Assembly (NCBI GenBank): GCA_002917075.1
Contig: NTMA01000076.1
Coordinates: 124,001 to 188,000 of the forward strand
Source of the DNA: Hawksworthiomyces lignivorus
Taxonomy: Eukaryota; Ascomycota; Sordariomycetes; Ophiostomatales; Ophiostomataceae
Reading direction: 5' to 3'
Length of the DNA: 64,000 nucleotides
The notes under the pieces are model-generated. The model was not told the DNA's origin, made no database searches, and was given only the letters and a program-made list of their open reading frames with translations. Both the position numbers and the translations under genes were made by a program. Within the stretch, counting starts at the first letter, position 1; every line of letters begins with the position of its first letter. Of this stretch, positions 1 through 11,735 are shown piece after piece.

Positions 1-1273
1 ATCGTCGTTGACACGACGCTCGCTCATATTCAAAGAAAAATTACACAGGTAGCTTTGCGGCTTGGTCTGGCCAATCTTCTCTCTTCGCTAAATCGCTCCG
101 CTCACAGACCATATACCCCCGAGAACCAGCCCGCCATTTTTATTACTTTCCTCCTATTTTCTGGTGACCCTGGTATCGACACCACATACGGCCCTTCCTC
201 TTTTTACTTTCCTCTCCTCGACCTTTTTGTCACGCACACACACCCACGAGTTGCTCGCGCGTCGTCGCGTTCATCTTCTTCTACCTCGGACCAGCTCCTC
301 CAGCTGGCTCTCTTCCTTCTAGCAGCTTGCGAACGACAAAAGTGCAGATAATATATATATCCGCCTCATTCGACACAGTCGCCGCCTCGCTTGTGTTGCT
401 GGTTCGCCCGAATTGGCCCTGTCTCGGCCCGCCAAAACCGCGCATTAGGGGCAAAAGGAGCGACAAAAAAGGAACAGATCTAGAAATTGCACGACGCAAA
501 AGCACAAAGAAACTGTCCCGGTACAACTGGACAGCTAAAGACGGGTAAGTGAGCGCGCGCCGCAGCCGGTAACTGGCTGATCCTTGGCCCCCGGCCATCT
601 TCTCTTTTTCCCCTTTCTCCCTTGCTCCTCTTCTGGTGTTCCTGCTCGCTCTTCAACAGCCTCCGTTTATTTTCGCATCCTTCTTCCTGGCCCTTTTAGC
701 CTCAGTTTTTGAATTCCCCTTTTTCTTCGTGCTATCATGTCCATGGTCTGGTGACCCGGCTGTTCTCTTCTTGACTCTCTGGCTTGTCTTTTATTCAGTC
801 GTGTCTATTGCTCGTTTTACTAGGCAAGCAAGTGACACCACTGTCGCAAAGCGCAGGTCACCGTCTTTCTCTACCCGCCTATCGCCTTGCGCCTTGTACC
901 TCTGCCTCTCCGTCTCTTCCCTTCCCCCCTTCCTGCAGCCCGCCCTTTTTCTTCCTTCAACAAGAGAGACAAACTTCCGCACCCCAACCTCTGCAGCTCT
1001 TCTCCAGAGCAATCTACTCGGCCTTGTTTTCTTCCTTAACGAACTTCGCGACAGAAAGAACAAGGCTGTCATATTTCCACCACACCATTCTTTTTTTCCA
1101 CTATTTTTTATTTTCCATTTTTTGGCTACTTCCGTGTGGTCGCTTCTCAGGCCGCAAATTGGAGTGGAGGAATTGAAATAGGACCAAGGCCCAGTCACTG
1201 ACGCCTAAAAAGGACCACAGAGCTCCCAACCCACTTGTCCAACTCGTCCGGCTGGTTGGGCTCACCAACAGCC
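1..1273 (+). promoter_or_regulatory. Promoter and CT-rich leader of the PSR1-like gene
   Basis: No credible gene is visible. From about 590 to 1180 the + strand is very rich in C and T with repeated TTTC/CTTC runs, the usual look of a fungal promoter and long 5' leader. Open frames here are low-complexity Ser/Phe/Leu strings produced by that bias and have no recognisable domain. The next gene starts at 1274. Confidence 0.5.
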
Positions 1274-3065
1274 ATGTCTCGCGATAACCCGTCGTCGCAG
1301 CCTGCGCAGCAGAATCCGGTCGAAGCCTCGTACGAGAAGACGCCGCCCGTACCAGAAGAAGGTAGCAGCAGCAACGCCAATAGCCTATCACCCACTCAGA
1401 AAAAAGGCCGCGCACTGCTCCACGTACCATCTCGCTCATCTTCACAAAAAATCCAGCCATCCCCAACCTCCACCGGCCTCAGTGGCGCCACCGCCAGCGA
1501 TTCGCGGGACAGCATCGGCCGTCACTCGCGGGAATCAAAGAATAGCTTCCTCGGTCGGCATCGGAACGGCAGCGTCTCAAGCAAACAATCTGGTGGAGGC
1601 ACCACCGGCCTGACAAATACCCCAGGCAACTCGCAACCTAGCTCGCCCGCCGTGGCATCCAACGCTCACCATAAGAAGAAGAAGGGGGGCGGTGGCTTCC
1701 TGGCGATCTTCGGCTGCTGTACCGTCCCCGAGGATGCGAACGCCCTCGACGGCGACGATCATCCCCTACCCGCCAACAAGCTGAAAGACATCCCGCCACG
1801 TCCGGCAACCGCCAGCAGAAGGACAGCCACGCCAAACGACGAAGCCGGCGCAGGTGGAAGGCATCTGTCTGAGAAGGTCGAGCACCAGGAATCACAACAG
1901 CTCGAATCACCAGCCGATCACCAACTCTTCCAGACGTCGCAAGCGCAGCAGCAGTACATACCGACGGGTCAGGGGGCGACAAAGGCCGTAGCATCGTCTT
2001 CGAAAGAGAAGCGGAGCTCAGGCTCAACATCGCTCCAGGATCAATCATCGACTGCAGCATCCACCGCCGTTGCGGGAGTGTCTGACCGTAGTGACGGGGA
2101 CTCGAAACGAGCATCTTTAACAGGCACGGCAGGCACAACACCTGTTGTGACGGTCGATCCGCCTTACCAGAACCAAGCGTCAGACGCTGTAGACGAGGCA
2201 GCCGTGGCGGTGCCCGCTCAGGAAGGCGACGACGGGGATGTCGAGATGCAGGACGCAGGGGCCGTGGCCACATCTCCTCAGCAGAAGAACGCTCAACCCA
2301 TAGCGCCAATTCCCGAGGTCCTTCCTAATGTGCCGCCGCCGCCACCAGGCCCTGCCCCAACGAATGCCCTGCCAGTTGTTGATAACGGCAGCACGGGTGC
2401 CGCTGTTACGCTTGTCGAAGGGGCAGACGGACAGCAGCAGAAGGCCCTACTTCCCCCGATCGAACCGCACCTTAAGGGGCGCAAGTGCCTAGTATTGGAC
2501 CTGGACGAGACTCTAGTGCACAGTTCATTCAAAGTATGTCTCATCTCGAGAGATCTTTCCCACCCTCTTACACCGTAAATACTTGTGACTAACCCCATTC
2601 TAGATCCTTCACCAGGCAGACTTCACGATTCCTGTCGAAATCGAAGGGAGCTATCATAATATCTATGTGATCAAGCGGCCAGGCGTCGATCAGTTCATGA
2701 AGAGAGTTGGCGAATTGTATGAGGTTGTCGTATTTACAGCATCTGTTTCCAAGTACGGAAACCCTCTTCTTGACCAGCTCGACATTCACAATGTTGTCCA
2801 CCACCGACTTTTCCGCGAGAGCTGCTTCAACCACCAGGGCAATTACGTCAAGGATTTGTCCATGGTTGGAAGAGACCTCAAGGACACCATCATCATTGAC
2901 AACTCGCCGACGTCCTACATATTCCATCCCCAACACGCCGTACCTATCAGCAGCTGGTTCTCTGATGCACACGACAACGAGCTTCTTGATCTTATTCCTG
3001 TGCTGGAGGACTTGGCAGGTCCCACCGTTCAGGACGTCAGCCTGGTACTGGATGTCACCCTGTGA
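1274..3065 (+). CDS. PSR1/PSR2-like plasma-membrane phosphatase (NIF/FCP1-type HAD domain)
   Basis: Two exons, 1274-2533 and 2604-3065, give 573 residues. The 70-nt intron begins GTATGT, has a TGACTAAC branch site, ends TAG, and is phase 0. The first ATG in frame, at 1274, is the start; the frame is open upstream but has no ATG. Residues 1-400 are low-complexity, rich in Ser, Gln and Pro. They include a basic KKKK stretch and an FGCC motif near residues 146-149, a plausible palmitoylation site. The catalytic domain covers about 403-560: DLDET at 409-413 supplies the nucleophile and acid/base aspartates, HSSFK follows, then VVVFTASVS and a DNSP motif near the C-terminus. In yeast, Psr1/Psr2 are membrane-anchored phosphatases that act with Whi2 in the sodium and general stress responses. 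Family assignment is firm; the stress role is transferred from yeast. Confidence 0.93.
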
Positions 3066-5064
3066 TGGAAATGACACTTGAGCCTTGACTGGATTTCTTT
3101 TGTTACCGTTTTCTTTGTCTTCCCACTACTCCCGAGTCTCCTCTTTCCTCTGCCAGCAAACGACATGCACGTATATACCAGGCACACGGATCAGCCACTT
3201 TCTATAGTTTCAAAAACACGACATATACCACGTCCTTTCCCGACAGCAACAACTACAACAACGACAAACAAATAATGGAGCAGGCGCAAACAAAAAGTTC
3301 TCCTGACAACTCATCTTCGATTTATTCTTTTGCAGCCATCATATTATAGCGGGAGGCGTTTATCTGGGACCATTTGTACGCTGCTTTTACTGGCATAGAG
3401 GCAGATGTTACTCTTATAAGCACACTAATTATCTCGTCGTCTTCTGTCGAACATGACAATGGAGTTTCAGTGACGCAATGCGCAGCGCGCGGTGCGCGAC
3501 TTGCTGCTTGAAGTTTGCAGCCAGATCCTGTTTCTTCTTTGGCTGCCATCTACTTCAGCTCTCCGTTCCGCGCTCGCTCCTCGCCTGTCAATCACGGCCC
3601 CATGGACTCTTGATCCGGACCATTTCTGCTTGTCGCACCAAGCAATGAAGAGACAGGCACTTGTCATGGGAATGGCTAGGAAGCAACACCTGACCGAGGA
3701 AATGCAGAGAGCATTTCGTCCTGGAAGCTCTTTCAACCGTACCAATACAATTTGACAGATATCGGTGAATCGAAAGACGGCTCATGAAGGCCAAACCAGG
3801 GAGAAACGGGGAAGACGAGAGGGACAGGACGGAAAGTCCTTATTTATACACCAATCAGGTGAATTGGCCTGTTTTCATTTCTTGTATCTTTCTATCTTTT
3901 TCATTTCTTGCTCTGCTTTTTGCATCATATCTCTGCCAAGATTGGACGAAGAAACATCCACCAAAGGCTGTCGATCCTTTTTATCCATTTCCTTTGTCTC
4001 GCTTCCCTTTTGCTAGCTTTATTTGAACACCTCTTTTTGTTTGTAATCTTTTTTGACAATGCGATTTATTCATACCTACCCATCTTCTCTCGCTTTTACT
4101 TCCCTAGCATCTTCTATTTTATATAGCGTGTTTTCTTAGTTTGATATATGTTAAAACGGATATCTGCGAGCAGATAGCAAAACGAAGCGACAAGGTATTT
4201 AGTGTAGCAAGGGTTATAATTTTGTCAACTCTCGCGTGTTTTTTCCCCTGTGCCCAGTTTTGATTCAACCATTTGACCCTTCTTTCCACCCGTGGAGACA
4301 CTGATCCGTCTCGTTGATTCTCTCATCTCAGGGATAGCATTCAACAGAAGCCAACAATACAATACAGTGAACAAGAAAATGGACCGCGATTTGCATATGC
4401 AGTGATATAATTGTACTGCTATAGAGACCTACCCACAGCTGATACATTCTGTGCGATGAAATCAGAAAACGGTGCTCACTAGGATCCCCCTCCCTAAATT
4501 TGATGTCAACACATAGAATTGCACACTCATCATGTGTAGGCTGGGACCTCGAGAGCTTGAGTTGTACAGTGCCACTGCTTTAAGCAGGTGGCATGGCAGC
4601 TATTGCTTCCTCTAAATTAGCTCTCAATTATTAACTACAGGGACAACCGGGGACAGCTGCAGCTCGATGGTCTGGTTATCGGAAAAACGTATTTGCGAAA
4701 GCTGATTGGCTGACGCCGTCCCTTCCCTTTTACGCTTAACCCCCCTGGTCCTTCCCAGCGGGAAAATTGGGTCCATTTCTCTTTTTGGCTGGAAGCTTTT
4801 TTTGCAGGTGTGTCGTGGCCTCAATTCCGCACGCGAACTCCTTCTCCTTTTCTAGTCAGAGGACCCTTTTCACGCAACCCAAGACAGCCACCGCCACTAC
4901 CCTTTTCGCAATACGCCAATTCCGCATCCAATTCCATTCACATCGCTCTTTTTCTTTCTTTGCTTTGTTTTGCATTCTGCTGCTCTGGTCTTTTGCAGTT
5001 TGTTGTGTTTTAGTCTTACAATTCATCCTCTCCTTCTTTTGTTCCTGTCCCTCTTTCATCCATC
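3066..5064. other. Intergenic region between the PSR1-like gene and Sec61 beta
   Basis: I see no supported gene. The first half should hold the 3' UTR of the phosphatase gene. The second half (from about 4740) is CT-rich and leads directly to the Sec61 beta start, so it is probably that gene's promoter and leader. Short open frames here lack domain features. Confidence 0.45.
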
Positions 5065-5682
5065 ATGGTAAGCCGCTCGAACTATCGTCGTTCATCTACG
5101 GCGCATCCATCGTTTGCATCCTCTGCCGGGCTTCGATTCTTTTACTAACACTGCTCATCTCAGTCTTCCCCCCGTGCTTCGTCCCCGACGCCTGCAGGCG
5201 CTGCCTCTGGCGCCAGCATCAACCGCGCCCAGTCGTCGTCTCCGCCGCCGCCGCCCGGTGGTGCGCGCACGCAGATCCGCCGGCGCGCGGCCGCTGACCA
5301 GAAGGAGAAGGTCGCCAATGCCCGGCCGAGCAGCACACGGGCAGCCGGCGCTGGTGGCAGCAGCAGCACGATGCTGAGTGAGTCTCGCCCTCGCCCCAAT
5401 TGCTCCTTAGAAGTCTGCGGGATGGGCAAGACGGAAAGGAGAGCAAGTGTTTGACTAACGTAACCCCTACTAGGACTCTACACCGACGAATCCCCCGGCC
5501 TAAAGGTTGACCCCGTGGTGGTGCTGGTGCTGTCCCTTGTGTTCATCTTCAGCGTGGTGGCACTGCACAGTATGTTACCCTTAGTCTTCTCCTACATCCT
5601 TTTTTTTTCTGTCTCGGTCGGATGGGCAACTTCTAACTCTGCCTCAGTCATTGCCAAGATTACCCGGCGGTTCTCGAGCTAA
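5065..5682 (+). CDS. Sec61 beta subunit of the ER protein translocon
   Basis: Four exons: 5065-5067 (only the start codon), 5164-5377, 5474-5569 and 5648-5682, giving 115 residues. Donors are GTAAGC, GTGAGT and GTATGT, and every acceptor is CAG or TAG. All phases agree. The protein has the family plan: a Ser/Pro/Ala-rich cytosolic N-terminus with a run of five prolines, the conserved RLYTDESPGLKVDPVVVLVL block, one membrane-spanning segment and a tiny KITRRFSS tail. It is a tail-anchored accessory subunit of the Sec61 complex, which moves nascent secretory and membrane proteins into the ER. The short length is normal. A start codon isolated in its own exon by an intron is the main oddity and easily defeats simple ORF calling. 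Confidence 0.95.
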
Positions 5683-6684
5683 GCGCTCCCAAACTACCAA
5701 CGGAGACGCGGAAAGGGAGAGCTCGAGAAGAGGAGCCATATACTCGAAAATAAAAGCATAATATATCAAGCATGCACATACAACAACCTAGCGCGACGAC
5801 ACATGTGATCGATTTGCGGAGAGGGCAGAAAGGTGTTTTAAAGTTTCCCTGCAGCGGACTCAAAATCTTCGCCCTCAACCGTGTCCTTCTGCGTGCGGCG
5901 ATGTGCGGTGCAAACCAGGGAGGTAGAAGAGGAGAAGGGAGAGTATGAGCATGGCTCCTGGAAGGGAAAACTGCTGGTAGAGCGTGGGTGGGTGTTTTTT
6001 GACTGCTTGTTACTTCTCTATCTGTACTTTGATAAATGGAATGGGTTTCGTCTCTTTTTTTGCGTGTTTGACTTCCTCCCTTGTGGTTTAACTATACATA
6101 TTTCTTCATCAGGCAGGACAGAACAAAATGGTCTTTCATGGCGAGGCATTGGCAAGAACAAGCAAACAAAAAGAAAGAATGCTGAATTTTTGTACGTGTC
6201 AAACTGGTCGCCGTCTTTTTTCCCATGTCTTGAAGATGTGATGGTTCCGCCAGAAAACTAGAGCACGTGCCAAGAATGAGCTTCACTGTGCCAAAAGTAG
6301 CAATTGGAGACTTCACTCCTATTGACGACAGTGGCGAATCCGAACTCATGTTCACCACGCCGCATTTGTCGACCATCCAAGTTTTTCATTCGTCTATTGC
6401 TCAATAGAATTTGCACTATACCTTTTGAACTCGTCATCTTGTGTTTTGTCTTCCAGGCAGAGGTCTCGCCTCCCCTCATCATTGTTGATGGTGGTATTGG
6501 TTACGCTGGTTTATTTTCGACGAGAGGTTTCATAAGTGAAAGATGGCTCGATTCATGAGACCTCTTTGCAAAATGAACAGAGCTTCTTTAGACTGATGAG
6601 AGTTGTGCAAAATTTCGAATTATTTTAATGTACCAAGCTTCATGTTTGTGAAATCTGGCATGACAGGGAGCAGTCGTCCTCACA
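5683..6684. other. Intergenic region upstream of the glucosyltransferase-like gene
   Basis: It contains the presumed 3' UTR of Sec61 beta and the promoter of the next gene. A 126-codon frame around 5881-6261 has no protein-like composition or motif and I do not support it as a gene. Confidence 0.4.
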
Positions 6685-9600
6685 ATGTCTGTTAATCATA
6701 TGACGCTTTCCTCACACTCGGGCTTTGAAGTCGAAGCGACAGTGACTGGTAGGAGCGATGGTTAATGCTTAACTAAATATCTGTTTAAAATTCGTCAGGC
6801 TCATATCTTTTTTAGATGACGGTCGTGTCGACATTGCTGTCCAAGAGACAGACCCAAGCAAACTTGCTGCGCTGCTGACAGCCCAGGCAAGGCCAACACA
6901 GCAATCAGGACTTCCGGGTGCTGCATCTGCCGTCTCTGCACAACAGGAGCTGCAGCATCCTCCTCGCCTCAATATTGCCATTCAAATAGTGGGCTCACGT
7001 GGTGATGTGCAACCATTCATCGCCTTGGGTCATGTTTTGCGCCGTAATTATGGCCATCGCGTGCGCTTGGTCACCCACTCTGTCTTCAGAGAGCTGGTGC
7101 TAAAGGAACGCGACAAAGAAGATGGCAGTGGCGCCAGTATTCTTGAATTCTTTGACATCGGCGGCGGCGATCCGGCAGAGCTGATGTCTTTTATGGTCCG
7201 GAACGGGACTAATAAAATACACAGCGGAGATAGTAACGGTGACGACACGGGCGGCGGCGGTCTCATTCCACCACTGGAAGCATACACTAACGGCGAGGTC
7301 GCCCGGCGCCGCCGGTTCATCGAAGCCGTCCTCAATGGCTGCTGGCAGTCCACAGTCGACGGCAACGATGATGGGGCCACGGGAGGCAGCCCCTTTGTGG
7401 CAGACGCCATCATTGCTAATCCGCCCAGCTTTGCACACATCCACATCGCTGAGCGCCTTGGCGTTCCCCTGCATATCATGTTCACCATGCCCTGGACACC
7501 AACACGATCTTTTCCGCATCCACTGGCGAATCTCCGGTTCGTGTCGCCATCGTCACCGGCATCGCCAGCAGGGTCATCCCCGAACCAGTTCGCCATGTAC
7601 GGCTTGGCATCGCTCCTGTCTTATACTATCGTCGAGTTCCTCACGTGGCAAGGTCTGGGCGATGTTATCAACCGCTTCCGCACACGTCATCTTGGCCTCG
7701 CGCCTCTCTCGCCACTGCTGGCCGTCGCGCCGTTCCATTCGGGCGGCCTGATGGGGCGCCTGCGCGTGCCCACGACTTATTGCTGGTCACCGGCTCTGCT
7801 GCCAAAGCCGCCCGATTGGGGCCCGGCGGTGACAGTCGCTGGGTATTTTTTTGCGCCGCCAGACGGCACGGGAGAGGGAGAACCGTACAAACCAAGCGCG
7901 AACCTTGCTGCCTTTGTGCGCGTGGGGCCTCCGCCCATCTACATCGGCTTCGGCTCGATCGTGGTCGACGACCCAGCCGCCCTGACGCGCACCGTCGTTG
8001 ACGCCGTCCACCAGGTGGAGGGTGTACGCGCCATAATCTCCAGGGGCTGGGGCGGCCTCGGATACGCAGCGGAGGATGGCGGCCGTGGAGGCGGCGGCGG
8101 CGACGGCAGTGACAGCGGCGACAGCAACATCTTCTTTCTTGCCGGCGACTGCCCGCACGACTGGCTCTTCCCCCAAATGGCCTGCGTCGTGCACCACGGC
8201 GGCGCCGGCACTACAGCCGCCGGCCTGCGCTGCGGCACCCCGACCGTCGTCGTGCCCTTCTTTGGCGACCAGGCCTTCTGGGGCGCACTCGTGACTCAGG
8301 CCGGCGCGGGGCCCGCCCCCGTCCCTTTTGCGCGCCTGACAGCAGCCCGCCTGGCTGCTGCGATCTGGACGGCCCTGCAGCCAGCAACCCGGCGTAAAGC
8401 GCGCGCCCTTGGGGCGGCGATCCGCGGCGAAGTACCAGTGCCCGGGCCGGCTAGTCAAGAAGATTTAGACAGCCCAGCCGGTACCGCGGCTGGTGCGTCG
8501 GTGTTTCATCGGCATCTTGATCTGCCGCGCATCCGCTGCGCCCTCCTGCCAGACCGCGTGGCTGTATGGCGGTACCGGCCAAAGCTGGAGGGGAAGGCAT
8601 GCAGAGAATCGAACGGCCAAATCAACCTCAGCGCCTTGGCTGCCGCCGTGCTTACCAAAGAGAAGAAATTAACCATGGCTGATTTGCAACTGTATAACCA
8701 CTGTTTTCTCTCTGTTCAAATATATTTGAGTTGAACTTGAAACTAATTGATGTTATTCGGACAGCTTCCGCACCCAAGAATATCATATCAACACAGAGGA
8801 TCAGCCGCAGGAGCCCTTCTCCGCGGCGGGGGCAGCCATTCTGGGTGATCTGAGCAGTATTGCCATGGCCATCGCCGACTTTCCACGCGAGCTGCTAGGT
8901 CAAATAAAGGCGGAAGGGAGAGATAGGAATTCTACTGGCATGATGGGCACGTCGCGCCCGAATGAAATTGTCTCCGTGAGGGATCCTGCCAAGGACGGCG
9001 TGACGGCGGAGAGCAGACCGGGAGACCATGCTGCGAAGACAGCCAACACGGTTCGATTCGAGACGCCGGCCGCTACTGTCACGCTAGACACGGTCATCCA
9101 GGCCGGCGAAAGCGTCGGCCACGTCGCCGTTGCAGGCCTGCAGAGTCCGCTGCACTTCTGTCTCGGCCTCGCCCGCGGCTTCCACAATGCGCCCCGCTTG
9201 TACCACGACGATACAGTACGGCCGCTGCCGCCACTTCCGGGTCGGTTTGCACAGGACGACGAGAAAGAGGGCACCGGCGTGCTGCCCGTGGCCGACTTGG
9301 CAGGAGGCTTACGCGCAGCTGGCCGTGCCTTTGGACTAGGTCTCTACGATGGCGTCACAGGCCTGGTGACGCAGCCGCTTCGCGGCGCTGAGCGAGAGGG
9401 CGGCACTGGCTTTTTGAAGGGTTTCGCTAAGGGCATCGGTGGGATCGTGCTCAAGCCCGTAGCGGGTGAGTTTTTACCCCCCTTGTTTCATTTATTACAT
9501 GATTCCTTCTTGGAGCGCCACCCGGCTTCCTCTTTTTCTCAAAACTCCATTTCGTATTTGTCTTCTAACATGGAATCAGGTGCCTGGTCCATTCCGGCGT

Positions 9601-9797
9601 ACACGATGCAGGGCGTGCAGGCCGAGGTGCTGCGTCTCTGCAAAGGAGCCGGACAAGACAGCAGCGCCATGGAGGCGCGTCGGAGAGCGGCACGGACAAG
9701 GCAAGGAGAGGCGGAGCTAGCAACCGCGGCGGCAGCAGAACAACAAGCGGTACTTTCACGCTGGCAGGAGGCGGCCGCCGGTTGGCAATCAAAATGA
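6685..9797 (+). CDS. Sterol 3-beta-glucosyltransferase-like protein (GT28/UGT fold), without GRAM-PH domains
   Basis: Exons 6685-6748, 6816-8691, 8765-9465 and 9580-9797 give 952 residues. The start sits in a good context (CACAATG) and opens a small first exon. Residues 22-30 read DDGRVDIAV, a leader common to fungal relatives. The donor-binding fold begins near residue 75 with GSRGDVQPF at 81-89. IYIGFGS follows, and HHGGAGTT near 481-488 is the UDP-sugar-binding signature. Known relatives (Atg26/UGT51) transfer glucose from UDP-glucose to ergosterol. Atg26 carries GRAM and PH domains before the catalytic part, while this protein has only about 75 residues there. After the catalytic domain comes a Gly-rich segment (about 690-890) with alternating GL, GF and KG blocks ending in KPVAG, then a charged Ala/Arg/Glu-rich tail that may be helical. 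Intron 3 (9466-9579) is 114 nt, stop-free and in frame, so retained transcripts would still be translatable. The exact acceptor lipid is unknown. Confidence 0.88.
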
Positions 9798-10830
9798 AAT
9801 TTTCGTCTTTACTATTACTGTTTTTTTTTCCTCTGCCCAACTGACCAACCCAAGGACCAACAATTTTACCTTTTTTTTCCTTTTCTTTATTTCTTCTACC
9901 AACATATGTAAAACCAAACCATCGCTCTCTCAAGTCCTTGTTCATTGACAGTGCATCGTAACACACGCCCCCACGTATGAAGAAAGACTCGGTGAGAACC
10001 TTACGTGGAGGGAGTTTTAAAATGAGCATGCGGCCTGTCCACGTACCGGGTCAATCAGCATTCGCCTTCTTCTTTTGTACCAACAACTCTTGGACGTTGC
10101 ATCTAAATCCTCGAATCCTCTAGGGAATTCCCTTTCCCTGCTTGGCGTATATATTCGATTTTGAGGTATCATATTACAGGATTGTAAAGTCTGTACTGTC
10201 TTGTATCCAGATGAAGTGATGCCACAGGTCCACGATGTTTCTTCCATGGCTGACAATAATTCGCCTCTCTCGCCCTTATGCCGATAAACGATCAATCACC
10301 TTACCCAAATGGCACCTCTTCATTACACCTGCCGCAAGCCATCGGATTAAGGCCTAAATAGTTATCGAGTTACGAAGTATCGTCAACCACTGGTTTCCTC
10401 CAAAATGTGTATAAAGGCTGAAATATTTTTTGTCGCGCACTGGCTCTTGATATGACGAGGCCCTTGCACAATCCTTTAATATTGGCCTCAAGACAGTCAT
10501 TTACGGAGTACAGTGCAGTGCTTTATGCTTGTTATGCCCTGTTTGAGCCTTGGCATGACACTCGTTCCCAGCGAGTGGTCTCTTTTTCAGAGAGTCATTG
10601 TCATGCATGTCAGACACGGTAACCTCTTTGAAGTTGCCTTTTGTTTTTTGCTCTCCAATCCTTCGCCAACTGCAGCCACCATGTCCTGTGCTTTGTTGTT
10701 TGACTAAAGGGAGAAGCAAACAAAACGAGACGGAAAGACCGTCCTCCAAAAAGCTTTGGGCTTCGTATGTAATTCGCTCGCGCGTAAATTACACGAGGCT
10801 TGTGGGGCCGACGGACCTGAAAAATAAGCC
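9798..10830. other. Intergenic region after the glucosyltransferase-like gene
   Basis: No gene is supported. The T-rich stretch right after the stop (9820-9900) is probably 3' UTR. The remainder shows only short frames without domain features. A TACGGAGTA word lies at 10502-10510. Confidence 0.4.
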
Positions 10831-11735
10831 TTAGAACGGAACGGAGTCGGACAGCATTTCTTCTTTTGGGAGCGCCGGCGTGCAGTCGAGCCAGTTAAGC
10901 CTGTAGCTGTTAGTCGGCGCAATGTTGAGCCGCATACCAGGCTCAGTTGGCTGTCTGCAACTCCAGAAGAGACTCGCCTCCCTTTACAGCCTTCGCTTTC
11001 GCCTGTCTCAAGACTTTAGCCCTAAATTTTGAGCTTACACAGAGACTACTGCCTGTATCTCTTACGAATATGAAGACCGTTTCCAAGAAATGGATTCCAA
11101 GTGCTTCAGCCCGGAACAAAAAGTCATCCCGGTCAGGCCATCCCGTAGAGTAGCGAGAGTCTCTTTTCCATGACGCACGTCAAACTCGAGCACGGGGCAC
11201 GAGCGCTCGAGTACCTCTTCGAGGCCATCCTGATTTAGGATTCAAATTCGTAGCCGACGTGTCTGACAGGATGTATTATCCCCGAGATGCCCTCCTTGAC
11301 GCCGCTAAGGCGATTTGCCAGTAAACGAATGAATTTGCACCATCAGGTCGCTCTCTTCATCAGCCTCACCACACAATTGGAGGTGGATTAGATTCTTCTT
11401 TGTCAGGAATGGTTCTTTCCCCCTTCGTATTCTCTTTATCTCGTTCTGAGCCCTTGAGGCCATCCGCATTATCCGGCGGCGCAGCGCCACATATCTGGAT
11501 TTGGACCTATCTTTCTCTCCAACAACGCACGAGTTTCCGGCGTTGTACAGATGTAGAATAGGAAGAGCCCTACAGATCCGGATCTGGGATCAAGAATAAA
11601 CCCTCCCTGCGATCTCTCGTTGGACAGACGAGAAGGATACCTGCAGACTCGTCCAGAACAAGCATCGGCGCTATTTGCCGCATCTATTGCCTTTGTTTCA
11701 TTGTTAACGTCGGCGCCTCCCAATATCGCCAACGG
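10831..11735 (-). pseudogene. Decayed protein-coding gene of unknown family
   Basis: On the minus strand several protein-like stretches follow one another in order but in different frames. Examples are ILGGADVNNETKAIDAANSA near 11720, KKNLIHLQLCGEADEESDL near 11370, RLLANRLSGVKEGISG near 11310, VLEFDVRHGKETLATLRDGL near 11160, KVLRQAKAKAVKGGESLLE near 11000, and a closing YRLNWLDCTPALPKEE before TAA at 10831-10833. Frame changes and stops lie between them. The ordered, colinear and compositionally normal fragments suggest a gene that lost function by small indels. The GADVN word is suggestive of an ankyrin repeat but too little remains to name a family. Boundaries are approximate. An alternative is a gene with many short introns, but I found no convincing donor/acceptor pairs at the breaks. 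Confidence 0.42.

Noticed and set aside
636..1198. 181- and 130-codon + frames and a 135-codon - frame upstream of the phosphatase
   Set aside because: CT-rich leader sequence gives Ser/Phe/Leu or Arg/Lys/Glu strings without domains.
7048..8458. Minus-strand and other-frame ORFs of 139-223 codons inside the glucosyltransferase-like gene
   Set aside because: They lie entirely within a well-supported coding exon and show only low-complexity composition.
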